A DNA stretch of 64,000 bases from UBA981 sp942490995 (GTDB lineage: Bacteria; Pseudomonadota; Gammaproteobacteria; Ga0077536). Position numbers and translations under genes: made by a program. The notes below the pieces were generated by a model that had not been told where the DNA came from, did not search any database, and saw only the letters and a list, made by a program, of their open reading frames with translations. The stretch is taken from assembly GCA_942490995.1 (NCBI GenBank), contig CALOBG010000054.1:124001-188000 (forward strand). Direction: 5' to 3'. This document shows positions 1 through 10,083 of the stretch, piece after piece. How positions within the stretch are numbered: position 1 is the first letter of the stretch; each line of letters opens with the position of its first letter.

Positions 1-764
1 GCGCCGAGGAAACCGGGTGAGCTACCGACCACATCCTGGGGCATGTCGTCGAATCCGCGCGCGGAAATTTCGGTTGAATCAGTTGATGGGCGCGCGTAAA
101 CAGAACTCGTTTCGTCGGGCCAGCGCTCGATCGGTTTTCCAACAATCCTGCAAGTTGCGTCACCGCACGCAATACACTCGGTTTCGCGAAACAGGATGGG
201 GCGTTCCATGATAGCGCTCGTGTACCCGGAAGCGTAACCAAGCTGCATCGAGCACACTGGTTCTGAGCTACCGCCGAAGCATGCGACATGCGCTTCCGCC
301 TCAGATGAGTTACGCCAGATCAGTTCGCTATAGTAGTGACCAGCTTCAACATCCGCCTCGATCACGACCGGCTCGACCAACACCTCGCCACGCAATGCAT
401 GGAGCTGCGGTCCTACCATGAATGCGTCAATCTGCGGCTGGTCCTCGCGCACTTTACGCGCTATTTGGGCCTCGCGAGTTCCTGCAACATGACCCATCCG
501 AAATAAGATCTCACGTGATTTCCGCGGACCCAGTGTTTCAACGAGTTCGCGTCGCATTGCGATAAGAACTGCCAGATTAAGAACCACGGCCCGCTGATCG
601 TCGAGCCACACCTGGCCTTCGTGTGGAAAGAATCGAAGCCTTGCGGTCAGGTCCGACAGTTCGGGAAGGGCCGACGATTTTTGAGCGCGGCTTTGATCGG
701 AGGCGGAATCTTCGCTCAGCGAAAAACTCGTAAATCGCGCCTGTTTTTTGTTTGCTTTCACCAT
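1..764 (-). CDS. XylR/DmpR-type sigma-54 regulator, N-terminal part (partial)
   Basis: The minus-strand frame is open from the ATG at 764-762 to the left window edge, about 254 codons. It encodes the aromatic-sensing XylR_N domain followed by a V4R segment with GYASGYTSAIMERPILFRE and then ECIACGDATC, whose cysteines and spacing fit the metal-binding V4R signature. In this family (XylR, DmpR, TouR) the domain binds phenols or toluenes and derepresses an AAA+ ATPase that activates sigma-54 promoters. The AAA+ and DNA-binding domains would lie beyond base 1. The start follows a poor ribosome site, but no better start precedes it. The target catabolic genes are not in the window, so the inducer cannot be told. 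Confidence 0.85.
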   Translation of the reverse strand, partial: MVKANKKQARFTSFSLSEDSASDQSRAQKSSALPELSDLTARLRFFPHEGQVWLDDQRAVVLNLAVLIAMRRELVETLGPRKSREILFRMGHVAGTREAQIARKVREDQPQIDAFMVGPQLHALRGEVLVEPVVIEADVEAGHYYSELIWRNSSEAEAHVACFGGSSEPVCSMQLGYASGYTSAIMERPILFRETECIACGDATCRIVGKPIERWPDETSSVYARPSTDSTEISARGFDDMPQDVVGSSPGFLG

Positions 765-1018
765 GATGCTACCTAACGACCATTCCTCAACTCTAAGATC
801 TTGTGATCGCGAGGTATTTACATTCGCAGTTCAAACTTTAGTATCTCGAGCAAGATACGCTTTGTGCGATAGATGCAGTCCTGCTCAGTTACCCTCTGAG
901 CATACGTTTAAACCGAGTACATCGATATAAGCTGTAATTCTATTTCCTACGGCATCGGGGTTCCTGGCCGACTACGGTCGTGCGCATTGCGGTGTGGTAT
1001 GTCTGGTTTCGGGGGTCT
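765..1018. other. Intergenic region upstream of the XylR-like gene
   Basis: This AT-richer stretch lies between the regulator start and the IS4-family target site. I see no convincing coding frame or clear promoter pair in it. It probably holds the regulator promoter. Any divergent gene once controlled from here has been separated by the insertion. Confidence 0.4.
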
Positions 1019-1028
1019 AACGGGTGCT

Positions 1029-2454
1029 CATAGGTCGGATCTTATAACCCGTTGAAAAGAGGGAACCAAAAGCGCTCCATCCGATCAGATCATGAAATCA
1101 ACGCCAATCAACTTCGTGATCTGGGAGTATCGGATGGAGCGCAGCGAAATTAGCATGGTGAGCCGCCAGTTAAAACGCACACTTGGCGAGCAAACGCTCA
1201 ACGATTTGGGTCGGGCGACGCGATTCTGTCGTCGCGAACGAGAGATCACGCCGTTTCGTCTGGCGGTGAGTCTGATTGAGAGCTTCGGGGATAGATCGGC
1301 GAACTGTATTGCGGATATGCGGCGTGCATTCAATGCGCTTTGCGCAACCTCGATCCGCTACAAACCATTTCATAACCAACTGGCCAAACGACAGTTTCCG
1401 ATGTTCATGCAGGCGCTGCTGAGCGAATTGCTCGATGGCCTGGCGTGCGACGTCCTGCGTTTCGAATCGAACAGTCCGTTTGCCCGGTTTGATCACATCC
1501 GCATCCAGGACGGCACCTCATTTGCGCTGAAACCGGTGTTGCAAGACACGTTTCCTGGCCGCTTCACCAGTGTCAGCCCTGCCGCAGTAGAGCTCCATGC
1601 CGATCTCGATCTACTCCAGCCGAGACGGCGAACCAGATTGTACTCAGCTCCCGATAGCTCGGCGTGAGGGCAGTTCTTGCCGCCAGTCGAACAGGTCGTT
1701 GGCGGATTACTGCTCGACGATCGAGGCTACTTTGCGCGACCCTACTTTGAGGCCCTCGACACAGCTGGCGGCCATTTCATCGTGCGTGCGGGACAGAGCA
1801 TCAACCCGCTGATCTTGAGTGCTCGTCAGAGCAATGGCCGACGGGTTAAACGCTTTGCCAACCAGCGTATGAAAACCGTGGCATCAATGTTGAAGCGTTT
1901 CGATTGCCTCGACATGATGGTGCAATTCGACGGTGTCGATGGACCCTGGACCTGTCGATTAGTTGTCCACCCCAACATCAAGAAAGGCGCGGCACCCCGG
2001 TACCTAGTCACGAATCTTGATGCGGCCGCGTTCACGCCCGAGCACATCAGCGATGCCTATCGGTTGCGTTGGCAGGTCGAGTTATTGTTCAAAGAATGGA
2101 AGTCTTACGCCAATTTACGCGCCTTTGACACCGCTAATCCGTACATTGCCGAAGGCCTGATCTGGGCAGCACTGTGTGCCGCAACCCTGCAGCGTCATTG
2201 CGCGCATGTTACCGAGCGCTTGCTGAACGTCGCTATCTCCACGCACACCGTTGCCAAGTGTCTGCATCACGTGCTCGGAGAGGTATTGCATACGCTCATA
2301 CATCGTTCGCATGCGTTGGATCTGCCAATCGAACGCGCGTTACATTACCTGGCCAGCAACGCCCAGCGTGCTAAACCCGACCGCGACCGATGCTCGGGAC
2401 GACTCAAACTCGGGCTGCGCCATATTCATGTGGCCGCTTAAGAACTAACCTATG
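1029..2454 (+). mobile_element. IS4-family insertion sequence, complete ends, 1426 bp
   Basis: Both ends are recognisable. The left end reads CATAGGTCGGATCTTA, and the right end read inward on the other strand is CATAGGTTAGTTCTTA, which matches it at 13 of 16 positions. The element is flanked by a perfect 10-bp direct repeat, AACGGGTGCT, at 1019-1028 and 2455-2464. Long duplications of 10-12 bp are usual for parts of the IS4 family. The single transposase inside is disabled, so the element needs help in trans to move. Confidence 0.85.
1092..2441 (+). pseudogene. IS4-family DDE transposase, inactivated
   Basis: Two stretches in the same frame (1092-1667 and 1677-2441) together give a full IS4-type transposase of about 450 residues. 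The first holds the HIRIQDGTSFAL segment with the first catalytic Asp. The second begins at the LLLDDRGYF block with the second Asp and holds YRLRWQVELLFKEWKS with the catalytic Glu. A TGA at 1665-1667 interrupts the frame. The stretch from about 1610 to 1650 reads sensibly only in another frame (ETANQIVLS), so small compensating indels are also likely. The gene is therefore treated as decayed. Confidence 0.8.
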
Positions 2455-2464
2455 AACGGGTGCT

Positions 2465-2832
2465 AACGATGTGTAGCCCAGAGGTTACCAGGCTAGCTCG
2501 CTACGCCATCATGGCCGAGTCAATTGCAACGGAGGTTGCGGGATTTCGTAGGAGCTTGCGGGAAACTTGCGGGGCACGGTGAAGCCTCGTTGATGCTTCG
2601 TCACACAATGTGGGGCAACGGGCGACCTGCGCTCGTTAATAAAAACAATCAGTTAAAAAGCGGAGTGGCCCTCGTCTCCCCCGCGCCTTGCGCCCGACCT
2701 TCCTTGCTACGTTTTTGGCCACCGTGCTGCGGGGTGGTGAAAACTACTGCGGATACCGTGGGCGGCGTTGTGCGCTCGGCAGCCAGCCTCTCTTACACGA
2801 CTAAACTCCGGTCCTCTGTTTACACAAACCGG
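2465..2832. other. Gene-free stretch between IS4 copy and ntrC
   Basis: About 370 bases lie between the target duplication and the ntrC stop codon. The short open frames here have no recognisable domain and no good ribosome site. I see no tRNA, array or clear T-tailed terminator. The region may hold the 3' end of the ntrBC transcript. Confidence 0.4.
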
Positions 2833-4278
2833 TCAGGATCCGTCGCGGGGCGGTGTGGTTGACGCGCCCACTTCCAGGCCCAGTTCGTTGATTTTGCGGG
2901 TTAGCGTATTCCGTCCCCAGCCGAGCACCCGCGCGGCTTCCTGGCGGCGGCCGCTGGTGCTGGCCAGCGCTGCTTCGATCATGATCGCTTCAAAGCGTGG
3001 CAGGGCCTGATCCAGGATCGGACCGGCGTGCTGCCGCAGGCGCCGCTCGGCCCAGCGTCTCAGGGCATTCTCCCAATCATTTTCGTCGGCGCCGGCAAGC
3101 GCGGTATCGGGGTTGAGCAGCTCCGCCGGCAGGTCATCGCTGTCGATTTCACGTGCCGGGGCCATGATCATGACGCGGCGACACACGTTCTCGAGTTGCC
3201 GCACATTGCCGGGCCAGTCGAAGGCGCGCATCACCGCGAGCGCGCGCGGCGTGAACTGCTTGACCTCAACCTCGAGTTCAGTCGCCGTGGTGCGCAGAAA
3301 GAACGCCGCCAGGGCTTCGATATCATCGCTGCGCTCGCGCAGTGATGGCAGTCGCAGGCGGATCACATTGAGGCGATGAAACAGGTCCTCGCGGAACGCC
3401 CCATCGCGAACACGCTGCTCAAGCATTTGATGCGTCGCGGCGATGACCCGCACATCGACTCGGATCGGTTCGTGACCGCCGACCCGGTAAAACTCACCGT
3501 CCGCCAGGACGCGCAATAGGCGAGTCTGCAATTCGGCCGGCATGTCGCCGATTTCGTCCAGGAACAGGGTGCCGCCGTTGGCCTGCTCGAAGCGGCCGAT
3601 ACGCTGGGCGGCGGCCCCGGTAAAAGCGCCTTTTTCGTGTCCGAACAGTTCGGATTCGAGCAGGTCCTGAGGGATCGCCGCGGTATTGAGTGCAATCAGT
3701 GGCATGTGCGCGCGCGGGCTGTGACGATGCAGGGCGCGCGCTACGAGTTCCTTGCCGGAACCCGATTCTCCGGTCAGGAGCACCGTCATATGCGAATTCG
3801 ACAGCCGCCCGATGGCCCGGAACACTTCCTGCATGGCCGCCGACGAGCCGATGATCTCGGGTACTGCGGCGGTGTCCTCGGACGAAATTTCCGCGAGCGG
3901 ATTTTCGCGTGCCTTGCGCAAGGCGCGGCGCACGATGGCAGTAACGTCATCGACGTCGAAAGGTTTTGCCAGGTATTCGAACGCCCCACCACGAAACGCC
4001 GCCACGGCGCGATCGAGATCGGCGTAAGCGGTCATCACAATGACCGGTAACAGCGGGTGATGTTCCTGCACATGACGCAGCAGCGTGAACCCATCGGTGC
4101 CGGGCATACGCACGTCAGTGATGATCACCTCGGGTTCGAAATTCTGCAGCCGCGCCAGCATCTTGTCGGCCGCCTCGAAGCTGCGCGTGACGAGCTGCTC
4201 TTTCTCCAGCGCGCGCTCCAGCACCCAGCGGATGGAGCGATCGTCGTCGACTATCCACACCTCGTTCTGTTTGTTCAC
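2833..4278 (-). CDS. ntrC: Nitrogen regulation response regulator NtrC
   Basis: The 481-residue product has the full NtrC layout. The receiver domain has the phospho-acceptor Asp near residue 55 (ITDVRMPG). The AAA+ domain has a Walker A motif GESGSGKE and the sigma-54-contacting GAFTGA loop in ELFGHEKGAFTGA. The C-terminal Fis-type helix-turn-helix starts near residue 445 (GRRQEAARVLGWGRNTLTRK). It activates sigma-54 promoters such as that of glnA under nitrogen limitation. Its start overlaps the ntrB stop by 4 bp (ATGA), so the two are co-transcribed and translationally coupled, with the kinase first. Confidence 0.97.
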   Translation of the reverse strand: MNKQNEVWIVDDDRSIRWVLERALEKEQLVTRSFEAADKMLARLQNFEPEVIITDVRMPGTDGFTLLRHVQEHHPLLPVIVMTAYADLDRAVAAFRGGAFEYLAKPFDVDDVTAIVRRALRKARENPLAEISSEDTAAVPEIIGSSAAMQEVFRAIGRLSNSHMTVLLTGESGSGKELVARALHRHSPRAHMPLIALNTAAIPQDLLESELFGHEKGAFTGAAAQRIGRFEQANGGTLFLDEIGDMPAELQTRLLRVLADGEFYRVGGHEPIRVDVRVIAATHQMLEQRVRDGAFREDLFHRLNVIRLRLPSLRERSDDIEALAAFFLRTTATELEVEVKQFTPRALAVMRAFDWPGNVRQLENVCRRVMIMAPAREIDSDDLPAELLNPDTALAGADENDWENALRRWAERRLRQHAGPILDQALPRFEAIMIEAALASTSGRRQEAARVLGWGRNTLTRKINELGLEVGASTTPPRDGS

Positions 4279-5357
4279 TGATCAACTCCCAGCGGCAGCC
4301 AGACCGAAAATTCGGTGTGCCCAGGCTCGCTTTCGAAACCGATTAAACCGCCCTGGCGGTGGATAAGAGACTGCGCGATCGGCAGGCCGAGGCCCGAACC
4401 ACTCGCCCGCCCGGAGACCAGGGGTATAAAGATGCTGCCGGCGAGTTCAGGATCGATGCCGCTGCCGGTATCAATAACCTGCACACGCACCACCTGCCGG
4501 TGCAGGGTGGTGCCGATGGTGAACTTGCGCTCGATGCGCGTGCGCAGCGTCACGCTGCCGCCACATTCAACGGTCGCTTCGACCGCGTTACGAACGAGAT
4601 TCAGGAACGCCTGGATCATCTGGTCGCGATCGATCATCACCGACGGCAGGCTGGGATCGTAGTCGCAATCGATAGGGCTGGCGCCGCCACTCTCCGCATT
4701 GACGATCAGGCGCACGTGCTCGAGCACGTCATGGATGTTGACCGCGACCATATGCGCTTCGCCGCGTGGTCCGAGCATGCGGTCGACCAGCACGCGCAGG
4801 CGGTCGGCCTCGCCGATGATGACCTGGGTATACTCCGCGAGCCGCTGGTCCTCGAGTTCACGTTCCAGCAGCTGCGCCGCGCCGCGGATACCGCCGAGCG
4901 GGTTCTTTATTTCATGCGCCAGGCCCTGCAGCAGGGCGCTGGAAGCGGTGTTCTGCATGGTCACCGTACCTTCGAGCTGGACGTGCTGATGGCGATCGGC
5001 GTTGCTGATTTCAATCAGCACCTGGCTCGGCGCCGCCCCGTCGCGCCACAACGGCGTAATCGAGCAATCGACCGGGGTCGGGCGCGAGCGGCTCAAACGC
5101 AGATCGAGTCCGCGTTCGGTAAACGGGCGCTCTTCGAGCAGGGCGCGGCGGGTGGCGCCGAGCAGTTCATCGGCGCCCGGCAGTATGCTGGCCAGCCCGG
5201 TGTCGAGAATTTTGCTTTCGCTGGTGGCGAGCAGCGTTTGCGCGGCGGCATTCACTCGCACCACGCGCAGGTTGGTGTCCAGCAGCAACACCGCCGTGGT
5301 CAACACATCGAACAGCTCGATAGCTTCCGGCGCCGGCCGTGGTGGTGTTTTACCCAT
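4275..5357 (-). CDS. ntrB: Nitrogen sensor histidine kinase NtrB
   Basis: The 360-residue cytoplasmic kinase has an N-terminal PAS domain (about 12-125), a dimerisation and phospho-acceptor motif LAHEIKNPLGG with His near 148, and a GHKL ATPase domain containing NLVRNAVEA, DTGSGI and the GSGLGLPIAQ lid. There is no membrane segment, as expected for NtrB/GlnL, which is controlled by the PII protein. It phosphorylates NtrC, whose gene follows immediately with a 4-bp overlap. The length is typical for the family. Confidence 0.96.
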   Translation of the reverse strand: MGKTPPRPAPEAIELFDVLTTAVLLLDTNLRVVRVNAAAQTLLATSESKILDTGLASILPGADELLGATRRALLEERPFTERGLDLRLSRSRPTPVDCSITPLWRDGAAPSQVLIEISNADRHQHVQLEGTVTMQNTASSALLQGLAHEIKNPLGGIRGAAQLLERELEDQRLAEYTQVIIGEADRLRVLVDRMLGPRGEAHMVAVNIHDVLEHVRLIVNAESGGASPIDCDYDPSLPSVMIDRDQMIQAFLNLVRNAVEATVECGGSVTLRTRIERKFTIGTTLHRQVVRVQVIDTGSGIDPELAGSIFIPLVSGRASGSGLGLPIAQSLIHRQGGLIGFESEPGHTEFSVWLPLGVDQ

Positions 5358-5569
5358 AACGCACTATTTTGGTGCAATCCGTTCTCGAAAGTCGATGTTT
5401 ACCGTCAGCGGGCCTGTCGCGTGTGCGCCGGACGTTAATCGATAAGGCACCGCTTAACTGCGGTCAGGGTGCAGCAGCGCGTCGCTTCGATACGCGCAAC
5501 AACTGCGCGTCGTGCCGGCACCGCCGCGTATGCGGCTGCCTATAGACCAGAAGGCAAGATCCGGACCAA

Positions 5570-6103
5570 TCAGCGCGCGATGGGGTTGGCGGGGGCGGGA
5601 TGCCGGATAGATTCTTTGTGCAGATAAAACACCACGTTCTCGGAGCGCTTGAGCTCGCGTCCCTGGTTGTCGAGCACCGCTGCGGCAAGTTGATGTTCAC
5701 CGCGCTCCGCCTGCTCGATGACGAATTCGGTTTTCACCGCCGGGTCACCGTAGGCAGCGCCGTCGACGTAGAGCTGCACGCGGTCTCCATCGCGCAGACC
5801 CGGCTGCACGGCGACTCGCACGCTGACGTTCTGCACGTTGCGCAGGGTCTGTTCATGACTGGGACTGGTGATCGTAATCGAGGTGTAACCGCGCGCCGGC
5901 GCCGGCGAGCGAACTTCGGTTTTTCGTGGTGGCTTGAGGGCCGGTACTACCGTGGTCTCTTTGAGCTCGATTTTTTCCGCGCCCTCCTGCGGGGTATCGG
6001 AGAAAATAATGTTGCCCTCGTCGTCTTTCCAGCGATAGACGTCAGCAAACGCGCTGAAACATACCGCAGCCGCAATGAAGGCGAAGATGAACCGATAGCC
6101 CAT
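5570..6103 (-). CDS. DUF4124-domain periplasmic protein
   Basis: The 177-residue protein has a clear signal peptide (FIFAFIAAAVCFSAFA) followed by the DUF4124 motif DVYRWKDDEGNIIFSDTPQ at residues 21-39. The C-terminal half is beta-rich and resembles an Ig-like extracellular fold (VSVRVAVQPGLRDGDRVQLY). Such proteins are common beside glnA and ntrBC in gammaproteobacteria, but their role is unknown. It lies between glnA and ntrB in the same direction. The glnA terminator separates it from glnA, so it probably has its own promoter. The function is unassigned. Confidence 0.85.
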   Translation of the reverse strand: MGYRFIFAFIAAAVCFSAFADVYRWKDDEGNIIFSDTPQEGAEKIELKETTVVPALKPPRKTEVRSPAPARGYTSITITSPSHEQTLRNVQNVSVRVAVQPGLRDGDRVQLYVDGAAYGDPAVKTEFVIEQAERGEHQLAAAVLDNQGRELKRSENVVFYLHKESIRHPAPANPIAR

Positions 6104-6173
6104 GGCGTGTTACCGATTGAGAGACAGGTGATCCAGTTTAGCGCCACGATAACGAAAAGCTACCGACTGGCGC

Positions 6174-6200
6174 ATAAAAAAGCCCCCTTGCGGGGGCTTC
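6174..6200 (-). terminator. Rho-independent terminator of glnA
   Basis: On the minus strand, just after the glnA stop, a GC-rich stem AAGCCCCC / GGGGGCTT with a GCAA loop is followed by a run of Ts. This is a classical intrinsic terminator. Confidence 0.9.
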
Positions 6201-6222
6201 GCAGATCGGGCGCGGAACCGCG

Positions 6223-7632
6223 TCAGACGCTGTAGTACATATCGTATTCGACCGGGTGCGTCGACATTCTGAGGGTCGTGACCTCCTGCATCTTGAGCTT
6301 GATGTAGGCGTCGATGGCATCGTCAGACATGACCCCGCCAGCCTTGAGGAAATCACGATCGCCGTCCAGCGCCTCGAGAGCCTGGTCGAGGGAATGGCAG
6401 ACCGTGGGAATACCTTCCTCCTCTTCCGGCGAGAGGTCGTAAAGATCCTTGTCCATCGGCGGGCCCGGATCGATTTTGTTCAGGATGCCGTCAATGCCGG
6501 CCATCATCATCGCGGTAAAGGCGAAGTAAGGGTTGCCAGTGGAGTCCGGGAAGCGCACTTCGATGCGACGCGCCTTGGGGCTCGAAACCCATGGAATACG
6601 CACGGATGCAGAGCGATTGCGCGCCGAATAGGCGAGGAAAACCGGTGCTTCAAAACCCGGCACCAGGCGCTTGTAGCTATTCGTGCTGGCGTTGGTGAAG
6701 GCGTTGATCGCCCGCGCATGCTTGATGATCCCGCCGATGTAATAGAACGCCGTTTGCGACAGGCCGCCGTAACCGTCGCCGGAGAACAGGTTTACACCGT
6801 CTTTTGAGATCGACTGGTGGACATGCATGCCGTTGCCGTTGTCGCCGACCAGCGGTTTGGGCATGAAGGTCGCGGTTTTGCCGTAGCCGTGGGCGACGTT
6901 GTGCACGCAGTATTTCAGGATCTGCAGGGTATCGGCGCGCCGCACCAGGGTATCGAAACGGGTGCCGATTTCGCACTGTCCGGCGGTCGCCACTTCGTGA
7001 TGATGGACTTCGACGGGCAAACCCATTTCTTCCATCACCATACACATGGTCGAACGCAGGTCCTGCAGCGAATCAACCGGTGGCACCGGGAAATAACCGC
7101 CTTTTACTCCGGGGCGATGGCCGATGTTGCCGTCCTCGAAAACCTTCGCCGAGTTCCACGAACTTTCGTCGGAATCGATCGAATAGAACGATCCGCGCAT
7201 ATCGATGCCCCACCGGACATCATCGAAAACAAAGAATTCCGGTTCCGGACCGAAATAGGCCGTATCGCCAATACCCGCCGCCTGCAGGTAAGCCTCGGCG
7301 CGCTTGGCCACCGAACGCGGGCAACGTCCGTAACCTTCTCCAGTCGCCGGCTCAACGACGTCGCAGCGAATGATCAGGGTTTTGTCTTCGAAAAAGGGAT
7401 CAATCACCGCGGTTTCGACGTCGGGCATAAGGATCATGTCGGACTCGTTAATGCCTTTCCAGCCGGCGATCGAGGAACCGTCGAACATTTTTCCATCTTC
7501 GAAAAAATCTTCATTGATCTCGCGGACAGGCACGGTGACATGCTGCTCCTTGCCCTTGGTATCCGTGAAACGGATATCGGCAAAAAGCACGTCCTCTTCC
7601 TTGATCGTTTTTAGAATGCTCTCAATCGACAT
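6223..7632 (-). CDS. glnA: Glutamine synthetase, type I
   Basis: The 469-residue product matches bacterial GSI-beta enzymes along its whole length. It starts MSIESILKTIKEEDVLFADI. It has the FDGSSIAGWKGI segment, the metal and glutamate site motifs (GPEPEFFVFDD; VEVHHHEVATAGQCEI), the ATP-binding NGNGMHVHQS block, and the adenylylation loop with Tyr in DKDLYDLSPEEE. It makes glutamine from glutamate, ammonia and ATP in the cytoplasm. A ribosome site (GAGGAG) precedes the ATG. The upstream sigma-54 site and the downstream ntrBC genes fit nitrogen-dependent control. Confidence 0.98.
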   Translation of the reverse strand: MSIESILKTIKEEDVLFADIRFTDTKGKEQHVTVPVREINEDFFEDGKMFDGSSIAGWKGINESDMILMPDVETAVIDPFFEDKTLIIRCDVVEPATGEGYGRCPRSVAKRAEAYLQAAGIGDTAYFGPEPEFFVFDDVRWGIDMRGSFYSIDSDESSWNSAKVFEDGNIGHRPGVKGGYFPVPPVDSLQDLRSTMCMVMEEMGLPVEVHHHEVATAGQCEIGTRFDTLVRRADTLQILKYCVHNVAHGYGKTATFMPKPLVGDNGNGMHVHQSISKDGVNLFSGDGYGGLSQTAFYYIGGIIKHARAINAFTNASTNSYKRLVPGFEAPVFLAYSARNRSASVRIPWVSSPKARRIEVRFPDSTGNPYFAFTAMMMAGIDGILNKIDPGPPMDKDLYDLSPEEEEGIPTVCHSLDQALEALDGDRDFLKAGGVMSDDAIDAYIKLKMQEVTTLRMSTHPVEYDMYYSV

Positions 7633-7734
7633 GTAGTTCTCCTCTAACCATGCGCTGTTTTGCTGTTTGCGGTAATGCGTTGCCTAAAGTGCCGGCACGT
7701 GCAGTAACCCCACGTGGGTACTCGCTGCTTTGGA

Positions 7735-7754
7735 TTCAGCATAATGCGTGCCAA
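7735..7754 (-). promoter_or_regulatory. Candidate sigma-54 (-24/-12) promoter of glnA
   Basis: The minus strand reads TTGGCACGCATTATGCTGAA. The GG of TGGCAC and the GC of TGCT are 12 bp apart, the exact spacing required by RpoN. Transcription would start near 7727 and give a leader of about 95 nt before the glnA ATG. I did not find a convincing NtrC palindrome upstream. Confidence 0.7.
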
Positions 7755-7849
7755 CGATAAGGCATTGAATTCTTCGTCACGGAATCGCTGCTCGACGCCG
7801 CGCGCACCATTGTAGGGCGAATATACTGTCGGACGCCCTATTTTTGTGC

Positions 7850-9100
<1,251 letters not shown>

Positions 9101-9147
9101 GGTGACGGTCTCAACGTGATTCGGGCCGCGTCAGCGGCAGGTCCGGT

Positions 9148-9297
9148 TTACCCTTCGGGCTCCTCGCCGTCCGGTTCCTCGCTCTGCGGCCGATCGGGCA
9201 GGTACAGCCCACCTTTCTGGCCACAGCCGCCGAGCAGCGCGGCGCTGGCGCTCAGCAGCAGCAGCGCAAGCAGCAATACGACTAATTTTCTGGCCAT
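9148..9297 (-). CDS. lptM: LptM-like small lipoprotein
   Basis: A 49-residue frame is readable directly on the minus strand. It has a hydrophobic signal (VVLLLALLLLSASAALLGGC), a lipobox Cys at position 25, and then the family hallmark CGQKGGLYLP, followed by an acidic tail. LptM (formerly YifL) is an outer-membrane lipoprotein that helps maturation of the LptD lipopolysaccharide translocon. Its position directly before lysA supports the call. Translation starts at the ATG at 9297-9295. Confidence 0.88.
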   Translation of the reverse strand: MARKLVVLLLALLLLSASAALLGGCGQKGGLYLPDRPQSEEPDGEEPEG

Positions 9298-9549
9298 CAA
9301 TCCTGACTCCCGTAGCGGGCCGGTGCGACGCCTGGCTGGTGTGACCCTGCCTGGAGGTCGGCCGTGCGCGGCATTCTATACGCCAGGCGGCGGCTTTTCC
9401 GCCCGTACCGAAGTTGCCCTGGCAGCGCCGCCGTGGCCTGCCCCCGGGGTCGCGGAATCGGTTCGCGATAAGCCGGGAAGGACGCTTGCAATTGCGTTTC
9501 GGATCGGTCGAAAATGCCGTTTACACAACACTTAGAGACCCACCCTTAG

Positions 9550-9876
9550 ATGAGCGAACAATTGATTTACGTAACCGACGACTCTTTCGACGCGGACGTA
9601 TTGCAATCCGAAACGCCCGTGCTGGTCGATTACTGGGCCGAGTGGTGCGGTCCGTGCAAGATGATAGCGCCAATCCTGGACGAGGTGTCGACCGAATACG
9701 TGGACAAGCTGAAGGTCGCAAAACTCGACGTCGATCAGAATCAGGCGACCTCGATGAAGTACGGGATCCGCGGGGTACCTACCCTGATGCTCTTCAAGGA
9801 AGGCAACATCGTCGCCACTCACGTTGGCGCCCTGACCAAATCACAACTCACCGCTTTTATTGACGGCAACGTTTGA
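9550..9876 (+). CDS. trxA: Thioredoxin 1
   Basis: The 108-residue product is a canonical thioredoxin with the redox motif WCGPCK (Cys33, Cys36), the cis-Pro loop RGVPTLMLFKEG, and FVDYWAEW-like packing before the active site. It reduces protein disulfides in the cytoplasm and works with thioredoxin reductase. The location just upstream of rho on the same strand is widespread in gammaproteobacteria. Confidence 0.98.
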   Translation: MSEQLIYVTDDSFDADVLQSETPVLVDYWAEWCGPCKMIAPILDEVSTEYVDKLKVAKLDVDQNQATSMKYGIRGVPTLMLFKEGNIVATHVGALTKSQLTAFIDGNV

Positions 9877-9888
9877 CCCTGCCGAAGG

Positions 9889-9908
9889 CCGGCGACTGAG
9901 GTCGCCGG
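9889..9908 (+). terminator. Hairpin after trxA
   Basis: A perfect 8-bp stem CCGGCGAC / GTCGCCGG encloses a TGAG loop, 12 bases after the trxA stop. No T-run follows, so it is either a weak terminator or a 3'-end stabiliser. Confidence 0.45.
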
Positions 9909-10083
9909 TCGACTGATCCGGCCGCGCAGGCAAAGGTAGACGACGCCCATACGGCGTGCTATCGTTTCCAGCACGGGCCCAAGCATTCCTGCCCGGCCGT
10001 TACCTCCACATCAATCCCGGTTGTCCCTCGAACTGCGCTGCGCGCGATCGACGCATGACTCAATCTCACCTGCAAGCTTCATG

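Noticed and set aside
2524..3010. Two short plus-strand frames after the IS4 element
   Set aside because: They run into the antisense of ntrC and have low-complexity composition with no recognisable motif.
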